NCBI GenBank assembly: GCA_027295245.1
Contig: JAPULF010000650.1
Location: forward strand, 1-7,386
Direction: 5' to 3'
Length of the DNA stretch: 7,386 bases
DNA from: Planctomycetota bacterium
GTDB lineage: Bacteria > Planctomycetota > Phycisphaerae > UBA1845 > UTPLA1
The first letter of the stretch is position 1, and the number at the start of each line of letters is the position of its first letter. Under the pieces are notes generated by a model that saw nothing but the letters and a program-made list of their open reading frames with translations, was not told the origin of the DNA and searched no databases. Position numbers and translations under genes: made by a program. Shown here one piece after another: positions 4,261 to 7,386 of this stretch.

Positions 4261-6006
4261 TTGCGAAAGCGTCGCTCACTTCGAAATGCACAAGTCATCA
4301 CTGTCCTGGTGATGGCTGCGTTCTTAGGTCTGATCGGACGACTCGTATTCATCAGCACCCACGACGGGGAGGCGTTGCTGTCTCGCGCCAATCGGCAGCA
4401 TCGATCGGTGATTCCGATACGGTCGCGCCGCGGCAAGATTGCGGACAGCCGGGGCTTTATCTTCGCCACCACGGTCCTTCGGCGCAGCGTTTTTGCGGAT
4501 CCCAAGATCATTCCCGACAAACAAGAGGCTGCCCGGCGCGTGGCCGCCATTCTCGGTCTGGACGCGGTCGAATTGGGAGATGACCTGGTGGCCGCCGGTG
4601 ATCGACGGTTTTTCGTCATTCAACGCGGCGTCACCGAGGCGCAAGCGGGCCGAATCAGGCAATCGGGCATTCACGGCTTGGGCGTTTTCGATGAACCTGC
4701 CCGCAGCTATCCCATGAACGGGATCGCCGCGAGCATCATCGGTTTCGTATCGCCGGATGGGGTCGGCGTGACCGGTTTGGAGCGTCAGTGTGACGAGTGG
4801 CTGCGCGGCGAGAACGGGCACAAGACCATCATACGTGATGCCGGCCGCAAGGCGTTTTGGCTGGCTGATCACGGCTACCGTCCGTCGCGGGACGGATTGC
4901 ACCTGATTCTCACTCTCGATGCGGAGATTCAGGCCATCGTCGAACACGAACTGTTGTCGGCCGTAGGCGAGTATGACGCGGAAAGCGGATTCGCGATCGC
5001 CATGCAACCGAAGACCGGCGCCATTCTCGCCATGGTCAACGTGCCGGGATTTGATCCGGGTCGTTACCGTGATTACGACCCCGAGCGCTATCGCAACCGT
5101 ACGATTACGGATCCGTTCGAACCGGGCAGCACGTTCAAGCCGGTGATCGCCGCCGCGGCCTTGGCGGAAAACGTCGTCAGGCTGGACGAAGTGATCGACT
5201 GCGAGGGAGGGCTTTGGATAGTCGGGACGCGTCGTCTTCACGACCACCATCCGTACGGAAAGCTGAGCTTCGTGGATGTGCTGGTGAAGTCCAGCAATAT
5301 CGGCATGGCCAAGATCGGAACGCGATTGGGTAAAGAAAGGCTGTATGCGTATGTAAAGCAATTCGGATTCGGCGAGAAGACCGGCATCGACCTGCAAGCC
5401 GAGGATCGCGGGATTCTCCGCCCGCTGGATCGATGGGACGACTATTCGGTGACGAGCGTCCCGATGGGACAGGAAATCGCCGTGACGGCCGTACAACTGG
5501 TTCGGGCGTTTTGTGTGTTTGCGAACGGGGGGATGTTGGTTCAACCGCACGTCTTGAGAGCCGTACTTGCCGCCGACGGGCGGATTGTGAACGATTTCTC
5601 GAATCCACCTCCGGTCGGCCGGGCAATCAGCGAAGAGATTGCTGAGACGATTAAGAACAAGATCCTTCTTCGCGTTGTTTCCAGTGGGAATTCGAGAGCT
5701 AAGTTGTCGAATTATCAGGTGTTCGGCAAGACTGGAACAGCGCAAATCCCAAAACGGGGAGGCGGGGGTTACGAACGAGACGCATATGTCGGATCCTTCG
5801 TGGGCGGCGCGCCGGCACGAAATCCGCAGGTGATGGTACTGGTCTCCGTCCGACGCCCGGATCGCTCGCTCGGATACTATGGCGGCACCGTTGCCGCACC
5901 GGCGGCGCGGCGAATCCTTGCGCGGACGCTTGCGTATTTGCAAATCCCGCCGGACGATCCTCCGGCATCGGTGAATGCGGCCCAGGCGACACGGCCGGTC
6001 GATTGA
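4261..6006 (+). CDS. ftsI: Peptidoglycan D,D-transpeptidase FtsI (class B PBP, PBP3-type)
   Basis: FtsI cross-links septal peptidoglycan by transpeptidation in the periplasm, working with the SEDS glycosyltransferase FtsW. At 581 residues it matches the family. A basic N-terminus (RKRRSLR) precedes one membrane helix at about 12-31. The pedestal/dimerisation domain starts with RRGKIADSRG (56-65). The transpeptidase domain has all three active-site motifs: SxxK as EPGSTFKPV with the catalytic Ser290 and Lys293, SxN as SSN at 344-346, and KTG at 490-492 in VFGKTGTAQ; YGGTVAAPAARRI closes the domain. The C-terminus is short and lacks PASTA repeats, unlike Gram-positive Spo/Pbp2x types. TTG 4261 is used because it retains the basic pre-anchor residues and follows AAAGGA; a later ATG at 4312 would cut into the membrane helix. 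It could be a sporulation-type paralogue in another genome, but cluster position argues for FtsI. Confidence 0.95.
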   Translation: MRKRRSLRNAQVITVLVMAAFLGLIGRLVFISTHDGEALLSRANRQHRSVIPIRSRRGKIADSRGFIFATTVLRRSVFADPKIIPDKQEAARRVAAILGLDAVELGDDLVAAGDRRFFVIQRGVTEAQAGRIRQSGIHGLGVFDEPARSYPMNGIAASIIGFVSPDGVGVTGLERQCDEWLRGENGHKTIIRDAGRKAFWLADHGYRPSRDGLHLILTLDAEIQAIVEHELLSAVGEYDAESGFAIAMQPKTGAILAMVNVPGFDPGRYRDYDPERYRNRTITDPFEPGSTFKPVIAAAALAENVVRLDEVIDCEGGLWIVGTRRLHDHHPYGKLSFVDVLVKSSNIGMAKIGTRLGKERLYAYVKQFGFGEKTGIDLQAEDRGILRPLDRWDDYSVTSVPMGQEIAVTAVQLVRAFCVFANGGMLVQPHVLRAVLAADGRIVNDFSNPPPVGRAISEEIAETIKNKILLRVVSSGNSRAKLSNYQVFGKTGTAQIPKRGGGGYERDAYVGSFVGGAPARNPQVMVLVSVRRPDRSLGYYGGTVAAPAARRILARTLAYLQIPPDDPPASVNAAQATRPVD

Positions 6007-6011
6007 CGACT

Positions 6012-6047
6012 GCCGGCGCCGCCATGGGTGATGCGGCGATCGCCGGC
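6012..6047 (+). other. Strong GC hairpin directly after ftsI
   Basis: GCCGG (6012-6016) pairs with CCGGC (6043-6047), and CGCCGC (6017-6022) with GCGGCG (6033-6038), giving 11 GC-only pairs with a four-base bulge and a ten-base loop. It starts six bases after the ftsI stop. No T run follows closely, so it is not a textbook intrinsic terminator. It may stabilise the upstream mRNA 3' end or attenuate transcription into murE, which would fit the separate promoter proposed at 6080-6110. Confidence 0.45.
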
Positions 6048-6079
6048 GCTTGCAGGCATTGGGGTCGCGGATTGTTTCG

Positions 6080-6110
6080 TTGACGAATCGTTGAGCCGCA
6101 TCGTTACAAT
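6080..6110 (+). promoter_or_regulatory. Possible murE promoter giving a near-leaderless mRNA
   Basis: TTGACG (6080-6085) and TACAAT (6105-6110) each match 5 of 6 sigma-70-type consensus bases. The 19-base spacer is longer than ideal. Transcription would start about 6117-6118, two or three bases before the murE ATG at 6120. There is no Shine-Dalgarno before that ATG, which fits a leaderless or near-leaderless transcript. Confidence 0.4.
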
Positions 6111-6119
6111 GTCGCCGAT

Positions 6120-7386
6120 ATGAGCAAGAACGGGTCGAAGACCGTGCAGCAAGTACCCGTAGCCCGGCTCGGGGCGCTGTTGAATCGGGCCTCCTTGTGC
6201 TCCGATGTCGACCGCGAATGGGAGCGGGTCGAGGTTCGAGACGTCGTGTCGGACTCTCGGCGGGTCACGCCGGGTTCGCTCTTCGTGGCGGTTTGCGGGC
6301 AGCGGGCCGACGGCGCGGCGTTTATCGGTGACGCCGTCCGACGCGGCGCGGTCGCCGTGGTCGTGGAGGCGGGTCATTCTGTGGAGCCCGGACCGGTGGT
6401 TGTTCGGGTGCCCAACACGCGTCGGGCCTTGGCCGCGGTCACGGCCGCGTTTCATGGTCTCGATACGATTCAGGCTTCCGGGGGGCTGAGAGTCGTCGGC
6501 GTGACGGGGACCAATGGGAAGAGCACGGTGGGCTTCATGACGCGTGCGATCCTGCGGGAAGCGGGTCATCGGGTCGCGCTTCTCGGCACGATCGAATACG
6601 ATCTGGTGGGACGCACGATTCCTGCCGCGTTGACGACGCCCGATCCGGAAATGCTGACGCGCCACCTCGTCGAATCACATGCCGCCGGCGCCGACATCGC
6701 TGTCATGGAGGTGTCGTCGCACAGCCTGGCACAACATCGCACGGATGCGGTGCAGTTTTCGGTCGCGGCCTTCACCAATTTGACGCAGGATCACCTGGAC
6801 TACCACGGGTCCCCCGAGGACTATCTGGAAGCCAAGCGGCGCCTTTTCGACGGGCTTTCGAAGGACTCTGTCGGGATCGTCAACGCCGATGAGCCGGTTT
6901 CCGATCGTATTGTCGAGCGGTGCGAAGGCCGCATCGTCCGCTACGGTTTCAGCGAAAGGGCCGCCGTACGTGCGAGTCGCGTTCGGGAGGACATCAACGG
7001 GAGTCGATTCGTCCTGGAGCATGGCGATGACGCAATCGAGTTTCGGACTTCCCTGATCGGACGATACAACATCGCCAACGCCCTGGCGGCGACGGCGATC
7101 GCCCTTGATTTCGATGTCGATCTGACCACCGCGGGGCGCGGGCTCGCGTCGCTCCAAGAGGTCCCCGGCCGGCTGCAACGCGTTGCGACCGAAGGGGAGG
7201 GCTATCAGGTATTTGTCGATTACGCCCATACCGATGATGCGCTTCGCAACGTGCTCGGTGCGACCAAGCGGCTTACCGGCGGGAAGCTGTGGTGTGTTTT
7301 CGGTTGCGGGGGCGATCGCGATCGTACCAAGAGGCCCTTAATGGCGCGGGCGGTTGCGGACTTGGCGGACGCAATCGTCGTCACGA
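6120..7386 (+). CDS. murE: UDP-MurNAc-L-Ala-D-Glu ligase MurE (3' truncated)
   Basis: MurE is the cytoplasmic ATP-dependent ligase that adds the third amino acid (usually meso-diaminopimelate or lysine) to UDP-MurNAc-L-Ala-D-Glu. The window holds 422 codons, about 85% of a typical MurE. The N-terminal UDP-binding domain has VSDSRRVTPGSLFVAV (43-58). The ATPase domain has the P-loop GVTGTNGKST (127-136), TTPD (172-175), MEVSSHSLAQHR (196-207), FTNLTQDHLDYHG (218-230) and Lys239 in YLEAKRRLF, the expected carbamylated lysine. The C-terminal domain begins with NIANALAA, VPGRLQ, DYAHTDDAL and GCGGDRDRTKRPLM (395-408). The DNPR-type motif that marks diaminopimelate use should follow only a few codons beyond the edge, so substrate choice cannot be read. 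ATG 6120 is the only start after the in-frame TGA at 6081. The 113-base gap after ftsI holds a hairpin and a possible promoter. Confidence 0.95.
   Translation, partial: MSKNGSKTVQQVPVARLGALLNRASLCSDVDREWERVEVRDVVSDSRRVTPGSLFVAVCGQRADGAAFIGDAVRRGAVAVVVEAGHSVEPGPVVVRVPNTRRALAAVTAAFHGLDTIQASGGLRVVGVTGTNGKSTVGFMTRAILREAGHRVALLGTIEYDLVGRTIPAALTTPDPEMLTRHLVESHAAGADIAVMEVSSHSLAQHRTDAVQFSVAAFTNLTQDHLDYHGSPEDYLEAKRRLFDGLSKDSVGIVNADEPVSDRIVERCEGRIVRYGFSERAAVRASRVREDINGSRFVLEHGDDAIEFRTSLIGRYNIANALAATAIALDFDVDLTTAGRGLASLQEVPGRLQRVATEGEGYQVFVDYAHTDDALRNVLGATKRLTGGKLWCVFGCGGDRDRTKRPLMARAVADLADAIVVT

Noticed and set aside
4324..5943. 539-codon open frame on the minus strand
   Set aside because: It is fully antisense to ftsI, which has all its catalytic motifs; long antisense frames are common in GC-rich genes.

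Overview
This window is the start of a division and cell wall (dcw) gene cluster, read entirely on the + strand. The order is: 3' end of a GT4 glycosyltransferase, mraZ, a 511-base gap, rsmH (mraW), a membrane-anchored double-LysM protein, an ftsL-like gene, ftsI (a class B PBP), and murE running off the right edge. The DNA is GC-rich (roughly 60% by eye). Several genes have TTG starts or no clear Shine-Dalgarno sequence. The proteins suggest a Gram-negative-type bacterium with peptidoglycan. The MraZ style and the extra LysM gene are reminiscent of Planctomycetota (Phycisphaerae-like), but this taxonomic guess is weak and nothing here proves it.

Layout. Bases 3-551: glycosyltransferase, 5' truncated. 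Bases 552-766: control region of mraZ. It holds a 12-bp palindrome of the GAAC-N4-GTTC type, a possible promoter, and four GTG boxes in 10-bp phase that look like an MraZ operator. Bases 767-1258: mraZ. Bases 1259-1769: no credible protein, but a nearly continuous run of strong stem-loops ending in a 13-bp hairpin next to a T-rich stretch; this is best read as a structured RNA of about 450 nt on the + strand. Bases 1770-2684 rsmH, 2739-3911 LysM protein, 3924-4199 ftsL-like, 4261-6006 ftsI. Bases 6007-6119 hold a hairpin and a possible promoter directly against the murE start. Bases 6120-7386: murE, 422 codons visible.

How it fits together. MraZ is the cluster regulator and probably binds its own promoter. 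RsmH methylates 16S rRNA. The FtsL-like protein and FtsI belong to the septal peptidoglycan machine. MurE makes a cytoplasmic precursor for the same wall. The LysM protein has one membrane anchor, a long linker and two peptidoglycan-binding repeats, so it is a candidate periplasmic wall-binding divisome component.

The most unusual element is the candidate RNA between mraZ and rsmH. The heptamer CGGATGA appears in three of its apical loops. Two of these are C-ACGGAU-G hexaloops, the form known to be bound by CsrA/RsmA/RsmE proteins, and further A-N-GGA loops are present. This raises the possibility of a CsrA-titrating RNA, or a CsrA-controlled leader, inside a dcw cluster. It is a hypothesis from hand-folding and could not be tested here.
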